Positions 1 to 10,144 of a stretch of DNA of 64,000 bases are shown in pieces; positions within the stretch are counted from its first letter, which is position 1; every line of letters starts with the position of its first letter. The translations under genes and the position numbers were made by a program. The stretch covers positions 372,001-436,000 of the forward strand of contig NZ_CP063121.1 of assembly GCF_014931415.1 (NCBI RefSeq), in the 5' to 3' direction. Under the pieces are notes generated by a model that saw only the letters and a program-made list of their open reading frames with translations, was not told where the DNA came from and did not search any database. The stretch comes from Haemophilus parainfluenzae. GTDB lineage: Bacteria; Pseudomonadota; Gammaproteobacteria; Enterobacterales; Pasteurellaceae.

Positions 1-743
1 CCACCTGTTGCCACACCTGATTTAATTGGACCAATTACCGTACCATCAGAACCAATTTGAGTACCGTTTGCACCTGGTGTATAAGTCACTTCTGGTTCAG
101 CAGGGACTGCCGGTGCAGCTGGTGCGGTAGTTTTCACTGGTACAGTCGTGGTAACCGTTTTAGTTGAACAATTTGAAATTTTTAACGTTTGGCCCACACT
201 TAAGCTATAAGGCTCTTTCATATTATTCATGCTTGCCAAATCTTTCACGTCCATACCCGTCAAGTAAGCGATTAGGAACATGGTATCGCCTTTGTTTACT
301 TTATAGGTATTTCCTTTGTATGAACCTTTTTGAATTTGGCTGTAATCCGGTGCATTAGTATTTGGATTACGCGGCACGTTGATTGCGCCAGAGCTGGTGC
401 AATCAGAAACCGTTTTAGTTACCGTTTTAGTTTGCGGTTGAACTGGTGCCGGAGCAGGCGTTGGTTTAGGTTGTGCTGCAGCAGGTTGTTGAACCGGTTG
501 ATAAGTCGGTTGGAAACTTGGTTGTGGTGTTTGAGTTCCCGTTGGCACGCTATTGCCCATGGTATTTGGCATCGTATTTTGTTGAATTTCTGGCTGCCAT
601 GTACCGCTCGAATTATTATCAACAGGTTGCATTACCCCCGGAGAAAGTGTGCCATCTACATTTTCAATTGGCGCAGGGCTATTTGAACTACAAGCCGTTA
701 AAATAGCGATACTCACAGGGAGCAATAAAAACGATTTTTTCAT
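1..743 (-). CDS. nlpD: Murein hydrolase activator NlpD (LppB-like), N-terminal part only
   Basis: Outer-membrane lipoprotein that activates cell-wall amidases at the septum. The gene starts at an ATG at 741-743 and runs off the left edge, so only about 247 residues are visible. A lipoprotein signal ending in LTAC is followed by a Pro/Gln-rich linker, then a LysM peptidoglycan-binding domain (roughly residues 115-165, with YKVNKGDTMFLIAYLTGMD). The M23 peptidase-like domain expected at the C-terminus lies outside the window. Placement downstream of surE and yqaA matches the usual gamma-proteobacterial surE-nlpD neighbourhood. The region after the lipid-modified Cys resembles the small lipoprotein encoded just upstream. 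Confidence 0.88.
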   Translation of the reverse strand, partial: MKKSFLLLPVSIAILTACSSNSPAPIENVDGTLSPGVMQPVDNNSSGTWQPEIQQNTMPNTMGNSVPTGTQTPQPSFQPTYQPVQQPAAAQPKPTPAPAPVQPQTKTVTKTVSDCTSSGAINVPRNPNTNAPDYSQIQKGSYKGNTYKVNKGDTMFLIAYLTGMDVKDLASMNNMKEPYSLSVGQTLKISNCSTKTVTTTVPVKTTAPAAPAVPAEPEVTYTPGANGTQIGSDGTVIGPIKSGVATG

Positions 744-766
744 TTATTCTTCCTTTAACATTAAAT

Positions 767-955
767 TTATTTCATTTGATTTGGCATCGAATTTTTTTCA
801 ATTTCCGGCATAAAGCTACCACCGGCAACAGCTCCCGTTCCTTCTACGGGTTGCATAATACCATTAGGTAATGCATCGGGATCTTGTTTTTGTGGTTCTC
901 CTGTACAAGCTGAGATCAGCAATGCACTCGAAATAATTAAGAGTAATTTATTCAT
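767..955 (-). CDS. Small lipoprotein resembling the NlpD N-terminus
   Basis: A 62-residue product with a signal peptide and lipobox LISAC, so probably lipid-anchored. The start at 955 is chosen because the signal peptide then begins MNKLLLIISS; an ATG four codons upstream (967) is possible. After the Cys it carries GIMQPVEG, PEIEKNSMPN and little else. The following gene nlpD has GVMQPVDN and PEIQQNTMPN at the same distance from its Cys, so this looks like a free-standing copy of the NlpD N-terminal segment without LysM or peptidase domain. Its function is unknown; it lies in the surE-yqaA-nlpD run and is probably co-transcribed. Confidence 0.75.
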   Translation of the reverse strand: MNKLLLIISSALLISACTGEPQKQDPDALPNGIMQPVEGTGAVAGGSFMPEIEKNSMPNQMK

Positions 956-971
956 AAAAAAGGTCATCCTG

Positions 972-1547
972 TTATTTTAAAATAAGATAAGCAATCACAG
1001 CCAGAGCAACGACACTCCAACCAATGATTTCAATGGATTTACGTAATTTCGCGGCGAATTTTTCTCCGCCCCATGCAGCGAGTTTTGCCACTAAAATAAA
1101 ACGAGCAAAACGCGACACAAATGCAGTAATCACAAAGGGGATAAACGCCATTTGCATCACGCCCGCGCAAATGGTGAAAACTTTGTAAGGAATCGGGCTA
1201 AAACCAGCGACAAATACCACTAAAATGCCCCATTCTTTAAACCACGCCATAGCCTGTTCCCAAGCAGCTTGGTAGCCCCATTGTTGAATATAACCTTGAA
1301 CCCAATCAAAGGCATAATAGCCGATAGCATAACCAATCATTCCCCCCACTACAGAAGCGACCGCTGTATAAAGCGCAAAACGAAACGCACTTTTCGGTTT
1401 TGACATTGACATTGGAATCAACATCACATCGGGTGGAATTGGAAAGAAAATGGCCTCAATAAAACTCACAAAGGATAGCCAAAACACGGCAAAGCGATGT
1501 TTTGACCATTGCATCGTTTTATCGTACATCGCACCAAAAATATTCAT
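972..1547 (-). CDS. yqaA: DedA/SNARE-associated family membrane protein YqaA
   Basis: A 191-residue inner-membrane protein of the YqaA branch of the DedA/VTT superfamily, whose better-known members act in lipid-carrier flipping and envelope homeostasis. Hydrophobic segments occur around residues 18-40, 58-80, 105-130, 133-150 and 172-190. The family signature is seen as FIEAIFFPIPPDV near the N-terminus and FVAGFSPIPYKVFTICAGV in the middle. It lies between surE and the small lipoprotein/nlpD pair on the same strand, about 50 bp downstream of surE. The precise role of YqaA itself is not established. Confidence 0.82.
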   Translation of the reverse strand: MNIFGAMYDKTMQWSKHRFAVFWLSFVSFIEAIFFPIPPDVMLIPMSMSKPKSAFRFALYTAVASVVGGMIGYAIGYYAFDWVQGYIQQWGYQAAWEQAMAWFKEWGILVVFVAGFSPIPYKVFTICAGVMQMAFIPFVITAFVSRFARFILVAKLAAWGGEKFAAKLRKSIEIIGWSVVALAVIAYLILK

Positions 1548-1598
1548 TCACTTATCCTTTATTGCTTCAATGGGGAAAATTCGTTTCAAAATGGCACA

Positions 1599-2339
1599 TT
1601 ATTCACTTTCCAGCCAATCTTGTAAAGCAGCAATTGACTGATGAGCCGTAAGATCAGCTTGAATTGGTGTAATGGAAACATAACCATTTTTTACTGCATG
1701 GAAATCGGTGCCTTCACCATCATATTCAGGCAAGCCTGACGGACCAATCCAATAGATATTTTCGCCTCGAGGATCTTCTTGTTTAATCACTTCGGCCGCA
1801 GATGTGCGATAGCCTAAATGACAGACTTTAATGCCTTTAAGTTCTTCGTAAGGTAAATCTGGTACATTGATATTGATCACTTCGCGTTTATTCAATAATT
1901 GAGGATGTAATTTGGGAATCAAATCACACACCACGCGAGCCGCTGTTTCATAATGCAGACGACCATCTAAAGATACCGCAATAGCTGGTAACCCTAAATG
2001 ACGCCCTTCCAATGCAGCCGCCAAGGTGCCTGAATATAAGGTATCATCACCCATGTTACAACCTGCATTAATACCAGATACTACGAGATCGACTTGTCCA
2101 GATAAAAAACCGTTTAATGCCAAATGCACACAATCAGCCGGCGTGCCATTTACGCAATAATCACCACTATCTAAATGACGCGGGCGAAGTGGCTCAACAA
2201 GCGTTAATGAGCTTGATGCCGCGCTACGATTACGATCGGGTGCAACAATTACCACATCGGCAATTTTTCGTAATTCTTTTGCTAAAACTTGAATCCCTTC
2301 GGCGTGAAAACCGTCATCATTGCTGACTAAAATTCGCAT
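1599..2339 (-). CDS. surE: 5'/3'-nucleotidase SurE
   Basis: Divalent-metal-dependent phosphatase acting on nucleoside 5'- and 3'-monophosphates, linked to stationary-phase survival. The 246-residue protein shows the family metal site: Asn7-Asp8-Asp9 in the N-terminal SNDDG motif, Ser39 and Asn91 in SGINAG. Length is normal for the family. Its ATG shares one base with the truD stop (TAATG), implying translational coupling. The truD-surE order is conserved in gamma-proteobacteria. Confidence 0.96.
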   Translation of the reverse strand: MRILVSNDDGFHAEGIQVLAKELRKIADVVIVAPDRNRSAASSSLTLVEPLRPRHLDSGDYCVNGTPADCVHLALNGFLSGQVDLVVSGINAGCNMGDDTLYSGTLAAALEGRHLGLPAIAVSLDGRLHYETAARVVCDLIPKLHPQLLNKREVININVPDLPYEELKGIKVCHLGYRTSAAEVIKQEDPRGENIYWIGPSGLPEYDGEGTDFHAVKNGYVSITPIQADLTAHQSIAALQDWLESE

Positions 2340-3361
2340 TATTCTTCTTCCTTAATATTCACTAACTCTCGCACCAATGCAGTGGCATAACTCCCTGCTG
2401 GCAAATAAAATGAGAGCTTCAATCCCTCTTCAACAAACGTCCAATGGAAATCTTTTGCCTGCATTAATAAAGGGCGGCGAGCGGCTTTCATTCGTTCTTG
2501 TTTCATTAATTCTTGGAAAACCTGATGTTCTAAAACCACCTGATTTTCGACCGCACTTGCAGATAAATTTTCTTCGCCAATTAAAGGCGCGGTCAGCAAA
2601 ATATCTTGTTCGTTCAAACGTTGCTGTAAAACCGCTAAATCTTCATTTTCATCAGCCTTAAACCAACTATGCGATCCGTTTAATTGCACAATATCGTCTC
2701 TTAGAACCTGATCTGCCACATTTTGTTCAATTCGTTCTGCTACAACTAAATTAAAAATTTCGCTACGAGCCGCTGAAAGGTAAAAACTGCGTTTTTTACG
2801 ATCTTTAACCTTAATCTCCCCTTTCGCCCAACGAATCGCTTGAGTCAGATTATGGCCATCACGCCCAAAACGTTGTTCGGTAAAGTAGTTAGGGAAACCG
2901 TATTTCGCCACAAAATTTAAGCGCTCATTTAATTCATCACTTTCTTTTGCGCCACGCAATAAAATCTCAAAAGCATTTCCTTGAAGACTGCCCGTGCGAA
3001 TTTTACGATTGTGGCGAGTCACTTCTAAAATCTCGACACCTTCCAATTGAAATTGGCTAAAATCTGGCGTTTCTTTACCTGGCATTTGCAAACAAAACCA
3101 TTGTTCTGTAATACCATGGCGATCTTTCAAACCGGCATACCCCATATTTCGATCAGAGATACCCGCAAACTTCGCGAGTTTTTCGCCCACAAACAACGTA
3201 TTACAATCTGTTTTACGGATTTTTACCGCCACAAATTCGCCTTCGCCTGACATTTCATAGCCCAGATCTTCTTTCACAATAAAATCAGCGAACTCTTGCT
3301 TTAAAAGTGCGGTTGTTTTTGGCGGTGTTTTTAAGGTGAAATAAGGGAGATGTTTGACCAT
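2339..3361 (-). CDS. truD: tRNA pseudouridine(13) synthase TruD
   Basis: Converts uridine 13 of tRNA-Glu to pseudouridine. The 340-residue product has the catalytic motif [15 protein letters not shown] with Asp80 as the expected nucleophile, followed by the TruD insertion domain containing the [14 protein letters not shown] motif. It is the first gene of the run truD-surE-yqaA-nlpD and overlaps surE by one base. The 206-bp gap upstream separates it from the divergent rraB. Confidence 0.96.
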   Translation of the reverse strand: MVKHLPYFTLKTPPKTTALLKQEFADFIVKEDLGYEMSGEGEFVAVKIRKTDCNTLFVGEKLAKFAGISDRNMGYAGLKDRHGITEQWFCLQMPGKETPDFSQFQLEGVEILEVTRHNRKIRTGSLQGNAFEILLRGAKESDELNERLNFVAKYGFPNYFTEQRFGRDGHNLTQAIRWAKGEIKVKDRKKRSFYLSAARSEIFNLVVAERIEQNVADQVLRDDIVQLNGSHSWFKADENEDLAVLQQRLNEQDILLTAPLIGEENLSASAVENQVVLEHQVFQELMKQERMKAARRPLLMQAKDFHWTFVEEGLKLSFYLPAGSYATALVRELVNIKEEE

Positions 3362-3567
3362 TTTTTTCGTTCTAAAATAAGAAAGCCCAACTTTTTTCGC
3401 TGCAATAAATAGCGTGATCAGCTGGGCATGTTAAGCACAATTTATTCGCGCAGAATTTTAACCTTTCCGCCCCTTCAAGGCAAACTGAAATGAGAATAAA
3501 TTTTTAGCGACATTTTCATCTTTATCCCCTACAATGACCGCACTTTTTCTGACAAAAGGAATGCCTT

Positions 3568-3996
3568 ATGACGAACTTTAACGAACTTCAAGAAGAAACC
3601 CGTGAAATCATTACGGACTTATTAAATGATGGCAGCGATCCGGATGCCCTTTATATTATCGAACATCACATCGCCCATTATGATTTTGATACCTTAGAAA
3701 AAATTGCCGTGGATGCTTTCAAAGCGGGCTATGAAGTGTCAGAAGCAGAAGAATTTGAAGATGAAAATGGCAAGGTCATTTTCTGTTTTGACATCATCAG
3801 TGAAGTGGAATTAAAACCTGAAATTATCGATGCACAACAAAAAGAAATTTTACCATTAGTCGAAAAATATAAAGGCATTTATGATGGCTGGGGCACGTAT
3901 TTTGAAGATCCAAATGCCGAGGACGATGAATACGGTGATGACGGCGAATTTTTTGACGATGAAGATGTCGAAGACGACAACGAACGTTTACATTAA
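3568..3996 (+). CDS. rraB: Ribonuclease E inhibitor RraB
   Basis: Small acidic cytoplasmic protein that binds the C-terminal scaffold of RNase E and modulates mRNA decay. The 142-residue sequence has the RraB alpha/beta domain (with [19 protein letters not shown] and YDGWGTYFE) and ends in a strongly acidic Asp/Glu tail, as usual in the family. A hairpin with a short T-run follows. Confidence 0.9.
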   Translation: MTNFNELQEETREIITDLLNDGSDPDALYIIEHHIAHYDFDTLEKIAVDAFKAGYEVSEAEEFEDENGKVIFCFDIISEVELKPEIIDAQQKEILPLVEKYKGIYDGWGTYFEDPNAEDDEYGDDGEFFDDEDVEDDNERLH

Positions 3997-4004
3997 TAAT
4001 AACA

Positions 4005-4032
4005 AAGGGCGTGTTAAACCGCCCTTAATTTT
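4005..4032 (+). terminator. Intrinsic terminator after rraB
   Basis: Arms AAGGGCG and CGCCCTT around an 8-base loop, followed by AATTTTTAT. The T-run is interrupted, so it may be partial. Confidence 0.5.
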
Positions 4033-4058
4033 TATCTTACCCAAATAGGAATGAAACA

Positions 4059-4772
4059 ATGAAACTCAAAGCGCTTTCTTTAGCATTACTTGCCTTGCCT
4101 ATCGCTTCTTTTGCTGCAGACCCCATATCTCATCAACCAACGGATATCAGCTTTAGTGTTGAAGCAGAAAAAGAAGTAGAACGTGATTTATTGCAAGTCT
4201 CCCTTTTTTACCAAGCGGAAGGCAATGATTTATCCGCGCTCAATAAAACCATGGCGGAAAAAATGAATAAAGCCATTGAGTTGGCAAAAGCACAAAGTGC
4301 GGTTGAAATTAAGGACAATTCTCGTAATACCTGGATTCGCTATGACAATAAAGGCAAACAGCAAGGTTGGATTGCGCGTGCAGAATTAACTTTGGAAAGT
4401 AAAGATTCTCAAGCGTTATCAACCTTAGTACATGAATTAGATGGCGTATTAGCCATTGATCGCGTAAGTGCGTCTGTTTCACGTGAGAAATTAAATAGCT
4501 TAGAAAAAGAATTAACCAAAGAAGCTTTAGCGAAAGTTAAAGATAAAGCCCTATTAATTCAAGAATCTTTGCAGATGAAAGGTTATCACACACAAAGCCT
4601 TGACGTGTCTTCTGCCAATGATTCAGCGAATGATTTCCGCCCTTATGCCGCAGGGGCAATGATGGCAAAAAGTTTCTCTTACTCGGATGAAAAAGATGAA
4701 ACTTACACTCAAAGTGGCAAAGAGAAAATTAAAGTCAGTGTGAATGCGCGAATTGCATTGCTTAAAGAATAA
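4059..4772 (+). CDS. Periplasmic SIMPL-domain (DUF541) protein
   Basis: A 237-residue exported protein with a cleavable signal peptide (MKLKALSLALLALPIASFAA, cleavage probably near residue 20). The rest matches the SIMPL/DUF541 fold: DISFSVEAEKEVERD near the start, a central WIARAELTLESKD strand and a C-terminal KIKVSVNARIAL strand. The E. coli relative YggE is linked to oxidative-stress protection and protein oligomerisation, but the biochemical role is unclear. It lies between rraB and slyD. Confidence 0.78.
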   Translation: MKLKALSLALLALPIASFAADPISHQPTDISFSVEAEKEVERDLLQVSLFYQAEGNDLSALNKTMAEKMNKAIELAKAQSAVEIKDNSRNTWIRYDNKGKQQGWIARAELTLESKDSQALSTLVHELDGVLAIDRVSASVSREKLNSLEKELTKEALAKVKDKALLIQESLQMKGYHTQSLDVSSANDSANDFRPYAAGAMMAKSFSYSDEKDETYTQSGKEKIKVSVNARIALLKE

Positions 4773-4816
4773 TTTTCTATACAATGAACGACGATTTTTT
4801 TAATAAGGAAAACAAT

Positions 4817-5455
4817 ATGAAAGTAGCAAAAAATACGGTTGTGAGTATTGCTTACCAAGTACGTACTCAAGACGGTGTATTAGTTGATGAAGCACCAGCA
4901 AATCAACCATTAGAATATTTACAAGGCCACAATAACTTAATCATTGGGCTTGAAAATGCCTTAGAAGGTAAAGAAGTTGGCGACAAATTTGAAGTGCGTG
5001 TTCAACCTGAAGAAGGCTACGGCGAATACAATGAAAACATGGTTCAACGTGTACCAAAAGAAGTATTCCAAGGCGTTGATGAAGTAGTGGTTGGTATGCG
5101 TTTCTTAGCAGATACAGATATCGGCCCTGTTCCAGTTGTGATCACGGAAGTGGATGGCGATGAAGTAGTGGTTGATGGTAACCATATGTTAGCGGGTCAA
5201 GAACTACACTTCACTGTTGAAGTTGTTGGTACTCGTGAAGCAACATTAGAAGAAATTGCTCACGGTCACGTGCATGGTGAACACGATCATCACCATCATC
5301 ACGATGATGAAGGTGGCCACGGCTGCGGTTGTGGCGGTCATGGTCATCATCACCATGATCACGATCATGGACACGGCGGTTGCTGTGGCGGTGGTCATAA
5401 ACACGATCATGATCACGGACACGGTCATGGCGGCTGTGGTTGCGGTGGTCACTAA
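4817..5455 (+). CDS. slyD: FKBP-type peptidyl-prolyl isomerase and metallochaperone SlyD
   Basis: Cytoplasmic prolyl isomerase and chaperone that also binds nickel. The start at 4817 has the ribosome-binding site AAGGAAA; an upstream in-frame ATG (4784) lacks one. The 212-residue protein has the FKBP domain with inserted flap (VVSIAYQVRTQDGVLVDEAP, then GLENALEGKEVGDKF). From about residue 150 it has a very long His/Cys/Gly metal-binding tail with many HDH, CGCGGH and HHHH runs. The tail is compositionally extreme and creates artefactual frames on both strands. Confidence 0.95.
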   Translation: MKVAKNTVVSIAYQVRTQDGVLVDEAPANQPLEYLQGHNNLIIGLENALEGKEVGDKFEVRVQPEEGYGEYNENMVQRVPKEVFQGVDEVVVGMRFLADTDIGPVPVVITEVDGDEVVVDGNHMLAGQELHFTVEVVGTREATLEEIAHGHVHGEHDHHHHHDDEGGHGCGCGGHGHHHHDHDHGHGGCCGGGHKHDHDHGHGHGGCGCGGH

Positions 5456-5484
5456 TCTTAATCTAGAAATAAAACTAGAGACAA

Positions 5485-5520
5485 AAAAAGTGCGGTTAAA
5501 AATAACCGCACTTTTTCTTT
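5485..5520. terminator. Bidirectional terminator built from an inverted uptake-sequence pair (slyD/hslU)
   Basis: AAAAAGTGCGGTTA, a 4-base A loop, then TAACCGCACTTTTT: a perfect 14-bp stem with A- and T-runs. It separates the convergent slyD and hslU, and each arm carries an uptake-signal core. Confidence 0.85.
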
Positions 5521-5533
5521 ATCTAAACTTTCA

Positions 5534-6868
5534 TTACAGAATAAATCGACTTAAATCTTCATTCTCAATCACTTCGCCTAAAGCATCAATCACATAAGCG
5601 GCATCGATATTCACGGTTTGACCATCCATTTCACTCGCATCAAATGAGATTTTATCCATTAAACGTTCCATAACGGTATGTAAACGTCTTGCACCGATAT
5701 TCTCCGTTTTCTCATTCACACGGAAAGCGGCTTCGGCAATTTTCTTGATTGCATCTTGTGTAAACTCAATGCTCACGCCTTCTGTCGCCATAAGCGCTTT
5801 ATATTGCTCTGTTAAAGACGCATTTGGCTCAGTTAGAATACGCTCAAAGTCTTCTGCCGTTAATGCAGACAATTCAACACGAATCGGCAAACGACCTTGC
5901 AATTCAGGGATTAAATCTGATGGACGCGCCACTTGGAATGCCCCTGAAGCAATAAAGAGAATATGATCAGTTTTCACCATACCGTGTTTAGTATTAACCG
6001 TCGAACCTTCCACTAATGGCAATAAGTCTCGTTGCACGCCTTCACGAGAGACATCGGCACCACTGTATTCGCCTTTTTTACAGATCTTATCGATCTCATC
6101 AATAAACACGATACCGTTTTGCTCAACTGCATCGATAGCTTTTTGTTTCAATTCCTCTGGATTGATCAATTTGGCTGCTTCATCATCAATTAAGGTTTTT
6201 AACGCATCCTTAATTTTCATTTTGCGTTTTTTGGTTTTATCCGAACCTAAACTTTGGAACATGGATTGCAACTGATTGGTCATTTCTTCCATACCTGGAG
6301 GCGCCATGATTTCTACGCCCATTGACACGCCCGCAGACACATCAATTTCGATTTCTTTATCGTCTAATTGACCTTCACGTAATTTTTTACGGAACGCTTG
6401 GCGAGTACTGCTATTAGTATCGTGGTTTTCCACTTCACCCCATTGATTTTTTGGTGGTGGTAGTAATGCATCTAAAATACGATCTTCCGCCGCATCTTCT
6501 GCTTTCGCACGATTTTTCGCAATTTCTTGTTGGCGAACTAATTTCATCGCACTGTCCGTTAAATCACGGATAATGGAATCTACTTCTTTCCCCACATAGC
6601 CCACTTCGGTGAACTTGGTTGCTTCCACTTTAATGAAAGGTGCATTGGCTAATTTTGCAAGACGACGCGCAATCTCGGTTTTACCCACACCTGTTGGTCC
6701 AATCATTAAAATATTTTTAGGGGTAACTTCATGGCGAAGTGGCTCTTGCAACTGCATTCTTCTCCAACGGTTACGCAACGCGATCGCAACCGCTCTTTTC
6801 GCCTCTTTTTGGCCGATAATATGTTGATCTAATTCGGAAACAATTTCACGAGGGGTCATTTCAGACAT
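5534..6868 (-). CDS. hslU: ATP-dependent protease ATPase subunit HslU
   Basis: AAA+ unfoldase that feeds substrates into HslV. The 444-residue protein has Walker A GPTGVGKT (57-64), the GYVGKE pore loop, Walker B in [11 protein letters not shown], the intermediate I-domain and the conserved C-terminal EDLSRFIL tail that docks into HslV. It lies 9 bp after hslV, in the usual hslVU operon. Confidence 0.98.
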   Translation of the reverse strand: MSEMTPREIVSELDQHIIGQKEAKRAVAIALRNRWRRMQLQEPLRHEVTPKNILMIGPTGVGKTEIARRLAKLANAPFIKVEATKFTEVGYVGKEVDSIIRDLTDSAMKLVRQQEIAKNRAKAEDAAEDRILDALLPPPKNQWGEVENHDTNSSTRQAFRKKLREGQLDDKEIEIDVSAGVSMGVEIMAPPGMEEMTNQLQSMFQSLGSDKTKKRKMKIKDALKTLIDDEAAKLINPEELKQKAIDAVEQNGIVFIDEIDKICKKGEYSGADVSREGVQRDLLPLVEGSTVNTKHGMVKTDHILFIASGAFQVARPSDLIPELQGRLPIRVELSALTAEDFERILTEPNASLTEQYKALMATEGVSIEFTQDAIKKIAEAAFRVNEKTENIGARRLHTVMERLMDKISFDASEMDGQTVNIDAAYVIDALGEVIENEDLSRFIL

Positions 6869-6877
6869 AATTTTTCC

Positions 6878-7408
6878 TTATTTATTCGGTAATTCTTCGA
6901 TAGTGAAATTCGTATTGGTGAACACGCAAATATCACCCGCAATTTTTAAAGATTTTTCTACAATTTCACGAGCTGATAAATCGGTATTTTCTACCAACGC
7001 ACGGGCTGCCGATAATGCATAATTACCGCCTGAACCAATGGCTAAAATCTGATCGGCTTCTGGCTGCACCACATCACCAATACCGGTAATGATTAAACTT
7101 TCTTTTTCATCCGCCACAATCAGCATCGCTTCTAACTTGCGTAACGCACGATCGGTTCGCCAATCTTTGGCTAATTCCACCGCAGCTTTTAACAAATGTC
7201 CTTGATGCATTTCTAATTTACGCTCAAATAATTCAAATAAGGTGAACGCATCGGCTGTACCACCTGCGAAACCGGCTAAAACTTTGCCATTATATAAACG
7301 GCGCACTTTACGGGCATTCCCTTTCATCACTGTGTTGCCTAATGAAACCTGTCCATCGCCCCCAACAACCACTTGGCCATTACGACGTACGCTTACAATT
7401 GTTGTCAT
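6878..7408 (-). CDS. hslV: ATP-dependent protease peptidase subunit HslV
   Basis: Proteasome-beta-like peptidase forming the two-ring core of HslVU. The sequence begins [10 protein letters not shown], so removal of Met exposes the N-terminal Thr nucleophile. [10 protein letters not shown] and [13 protein letters not shown] are typical. The 176-residue length is normal. It is the first gene of the operon, and a sigma-32-like promoter lies just upstream. Confidence 0.98.
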   Translation of the reverse strand: MTTIVSVRRNGQVVVGGDGQVSLGNTVMKGNARKVRRLYNGKVLAGFAGGTADAFTLFELFERKLEMHQGHLLKAAVELAKDWRTDRALRKLEAMLIVADEKESLIITGIGDVVQPEADQILAIGSGGNYALSAARALVENTDLSAREIVEKSLKIAGDICVFTNTNFTIEELPNK

Positions 7409-7436
7409 TCTTTTAATCCTTCTTTTAAGAAAAGTT

Positions 7437-7474
7437 ACTCGTTATATGGCGATCGATTCCACCAAATTCAAGGG
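7437..7474 (-). promoter_or_regulatory. Sigma-32 (heat-shock) promoter of hslVU
   Basis: On the minus strand CCCTTGAA (7474-7467) is followed after 15 bp by CGCCATAT (7451-7444), close to the sigma-32 consensus CTTGAA and CCCCATNT. The predicted start is near 7437, about 30 bp before the hslV ATG. hslVU is a known heat-shock operon, so motif and context agree. Confidence 0.72.
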
Positions 7475-7515
7475 AAAATTTTTCTTTGATGCTTTATTAG
7501 ACAATCAGTTTTAAA

Positions 7516-7537
7516 AAATGTGACAAAGATCACTTTT
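7516..7537. promoter_or_regulatory. CRP-binding site upstream of aphA
   Basis: TGTGACAAAGATCACT (TGTGA at 7519-7523, TCAC at 7530-7533) closely fits the CRP consensus. A TATTAT -10 at 7557-7562 places the start near 7568, so the site is centred close to -41.5, a class II activating position. Confidence 0.65.
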
Positions 7538-7628
7538 TTAAATAGCAAACGATTGCTATTATTTCACACCTTTATTTTAAAGGAATATGATTTGTTACAA
7601 ATAAAACAAACTACTTAATGAGGAAAAC

Positions 7629-8336
7629 ATGAAAAATTTACTTAAACTTTCTGCCATTGCAATTTTAGCGGCAAGCGCAGCCTCTACTTTTGCATCAAAC
7701 AAAGAACCTTACACTGAACAAGGTACGAATGCTCGTGAAATGACAGAGCAAAAACCGATTCACTGGATCTCTGTTGAGCAGTTGAAAAAAGAATTAGAAG
7801 GCAAAGCACCAATTAATGTGAGCTTCGACATTGATGATACTGTACTTTTCAGTAGCCCTTGTTTCTACCACGGCCAAGAAAAATACTCACCAGGTAAAAA
7901 TGATTACTTAAAAAATCAAGATTTCTGGAATGAAGTGAATGCGGGTTGTGACCAATATTCCATTCCAAAACAAATTGCGGTGGATTTAATTAATATGCAC
8001 CAAGCACGTGGTGACCAAATTTATTTCATCACAGGTCGTACAGCGGGCGATAAAGATGGTGTGACACCTGTGCTACAAAAAGCCTTTAATATTAAAGATA
8101 TGCACCCTGTAGAATTCATGGGCGGTCGCAAACTTCCAACTAAATATAACAAAACACCGGGTATTATTGACCACAAAGTGAGTATTCACTATGGAGACAG
8201 CGATGACGATATACTCGCAGCAAAAGAAGCAGGTGTTCGTGGTATTCGTTTAATGCGTGCAGCAAACTCTACTTACCAACCAATGCCAACCCTTGGTGGC
8301 TACGGTGAAGAAGTATTGATTAACTCAAATTACTAA
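7629..8336 (+). CDS. aphA: Class B acid phosphatase AphA
   Basis: Periplasmic, Mg-dependent non-specific phosphatase of the DDDD superfamily, used to dephosphorylate nucleotides and organic phosphates before uptake. The 235-residue precursor has a signal peptide ending around residue 22. The catalytic motif SFDIDDTVLFSSP has Asp67 as nucleophile and Asp69; ITGRT and YGDSDDDILAA supply the remaining motifs. A CRP site upstream suggests catabolite control. In Haemophilus such enzymes can assist use of external NAD or nucleotides (inference). Confidence 0.95.
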   Translation: MKNLLKLSAIAILAASAASTFASNKEPYTEQGTNAREMTEQKPIHWISVEQLKKELEGKAPINVSFDIDDTVLFSSPCFYHGQEKYSPGKNDYLKNQDFWNEVNAGCDQYSIPKQIAVDLINMHQARGDQIYFITGRTAGDKDGVTPVLQKAFNIKDMHPVEFMGGRKLPTKYNKTPGIIDHKVSIHYGDSDDDILAAKEAGVRGIRLMRAANSTYQPMPTLGGYGEEVLINSNY

Positions 8337-8344
8337 TCTTCCTA

Positions 8345-8376
8345 AAAAGTGCGGTTATTTTGACCGCACTTTTCTT
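8345..8376 (+). terminator. Uptake-sequence hairpin terminator after aphA
   Basis: AAAAGTGCGGT, a 7-base loop, then ACCGCACTTTT: a perfect 11-bp stem made from two opposed uptake cores. Confidence 0.78.
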
Positions 8377-8451
8377 ATCTAATTAACCATCTTAATTTTT
8401 AAAAAGTTTCTGGGAATATGCTAAAATTTTTCTGTTTTCAGGAGCCTATTT

Positions 8452-10062
8452 ATGTCAGAACTCACGTCTAATCAATATTTAATCATCATTGCCGTGCTGG
8501 TTTTTATCAGTATTGTGATGCTTTTTCTATTAAGCCGCAGCAAACGAGATACGCAAGAATTACAACAAGATCTCAATAAAACTATCGAAGATTACAATCA
8601 ATTAGCGGAGCGTTTTGATTCTTTAAGTGCGGTCAAAAATCAATTAGAACAACAAGCCGTTAAAGCGCAAACTCATGCAGAAGGTTTGCAAACTCGCCTT
8701 AATGAACGTGATGAAAAAATCCAATATTTAGAAAAAGAATTAGATGAAGAGCAACTCCGTCACGATCAAATTGGCGGGCAAATCACCGCATTAAAAGAAC
8801 GTTTTGGGATAGCATCTGCACAAGCCGAAAGCTTGCAAGGTCAATTACAACAAGCTCAGGAAAATCTACTTAGAAAAGAACAAGAGCAGCAAAAAACGCA
8901 GGAAAAATTGACCGCACTTTCACAGGAATTAACAGAGCTCAAAACCACGCTTTCCGAAAAAGAAAAGCATTTTGCTGAACAGCAACAGCATATTGAACAA
9001 TCCAAACAACAGCTTGGCGTAGAGTTCCAAAATCTGGCCAACCGCATTTTGGAAGAAAAAAGCCAATCCTTTAATCAAACCAATCAGACGGCATTGGAAA
9101 CCTTGTTGAAGCCCTTCCGTGAACAAATCGAAGGCTTTCAAAAACGAGTCAATGAAATCCATTCGGAATCAGTAAAAGGCAATGCGGGTTTAGAAGCGGA
9201 AATCAAAAAGGTGTTGGAAATTGGCTTAAACATGTCGAAAGAAGCCAATAATTTAACCTCTGCACTAAAAGGTGAAAAGAAAACCTTAGGCAACTGGGGA
9301 GAAGTACAACTTGAGCGCGCACTTCAGTTGGCTGGTTTAATTGAGAACTTGCATTACAGTGCACAGGCCCATTTTAAAGATGAGCAAGGCGGACGAAACT
9401 ATCCTGATTTTGTACTGAATCTGCCCGATGAGAAAAATATCATCATTGATAGCAAAATGTCATTAAATGCTTACGAAAGTGCGGTCAATTCTGAGGATGA
9501 ATTTGAACGTGAGCGTTTACTAAGGGAGCATATTAAAGCGTTGAAAAATCACATTGATGACTTGCACCGCAAGGATTACAGCAATTTGATTGGCATGCGT
9601 AGCCCTAATTTTGTCTTGATGTTCATCGCTGTGGAACCCGCTTATATTGAAGCCTTAAAATTAGACCCAAGTCTGTTTAACTATGGCTACGAGAAAAATG
9701 TCATTATGGTGTCGCACACGACCTTAATGCCAATTTTACGCACGGTGGCAAATTTATGGCGTATCGAACGAGGTAATGCTGAGGCTAAAGAAATCGCAGA
9801 AAAAGCAGGCGAAATTTACAACCAGATTTGCTTGGTAGCAGAACGCTTGAGCAAACTGGGCAATACCCTTTCCACCGTGAGCAATCAATATAACAGTACT
9901 GTTACCGCTCTTGTGGGGCAACAGGGTTTAGTGGGGAAAGTCGAGCGATTTAAAGACTTGTCAGCGAAGGCTAACAAGAGCATGCCAAACGTTGAATTGC
10001 TCAATAATGACGTGGATTTAACGCGCCTATCCCTTATCACTACCGAGAACGGGGTAAAATAA
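8452..10062 (+). CDS. rmuC: DNA recombination protein RmuC
   Basis: RmuC-family protein that limits rearrangements at inverted repeats; a nuclease fold is proposed. The 536-residue sequence has an N-terminal membrane helix (about 8-25), a long coiled coil (about 35-200) rich in Glu/Gln/Leu, and the conserved RmuC domain (about 215-500) with [12 protein letters not shown] and [20 protein letters not shown] Rho-independent hairpin follows the stop. No operon partner is evident. Confidence 0.94.
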   Translation: MSELTSNQYLIIIAVLVFISIVMLFLLSRSKRDTQELQQDLNKTIEDYNQLAERFDSLSAVKNQLEQQAVKAQTHAEGLQTRLNERDEKIQYLEKELDEEQLRHDQIGGQITALKERFGIASAQAESLQGQLQQAQENLLRKEQEQQKTQEKLTALSQELTELKTTLSEKEKHFAEQQQHIEQSKQQLGVEFQNLANRILEEKSQSFNQTNQTALETLLKPFREQIEGFQKRVNEIHSESVKGNAGLEAEIKKVLEIGLNMSKEANNLTSALKGEKKTLGNWGEVQLERALQLAGLIENLHYSAQAHFKDEQGGRNYPDFVLNLPDEKNIIIDSKMSLNAYESAVNSEDEFERERLLREHIKALKNHIDDLHRKDYSNLIGMRSPNFVLMFIAVEPAYIEALKLDPSLFNYGYEKNVIMVSHTTLMPILRTVANLWRIERGNAEAKEIAEKAGEIYNQICLVAERLSKLGNTLSTVSNQYNSTVTALVGQQGLVGKVERFKDLSAKANKSMPNVELLNNDVDLTRLSLITTENGVK

Positions 10063-10086
10063 AACATACCTGTTGAATTTTTCTTT

Positions 10087-10116
10087 AAAAGCGGCTATTT
10101 TCTTGCCGCTTTTTTA
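10087..10116 (+). terminator. Intrinsic terminator after rmuC
   Basis: AAAAGCGGC and GCCGCTTTT arms with a 9-base loop followed by a T-run, between the rmuC stop and the yqhA start. Confidence 0.75.
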
Positions 10117-10144
10117 TTTGAATTTTTTATTTGTGGGGAATTTT

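Noticed and set aside
164..706. Several plus-strand frames opposite nlpD
   Set aside because: They are shadows of the nlpD coding strand; the lipoprotein signal and LysM domain show which strand is real.
5246..5597. Overlapping open frames rich in Met/Thr/Val over the slyD tail
   Set aside because: They are other-frame and antisense readings of the His/Gly/Cys-codon repeats of SlyD, with no ribosome-binding site or homology.
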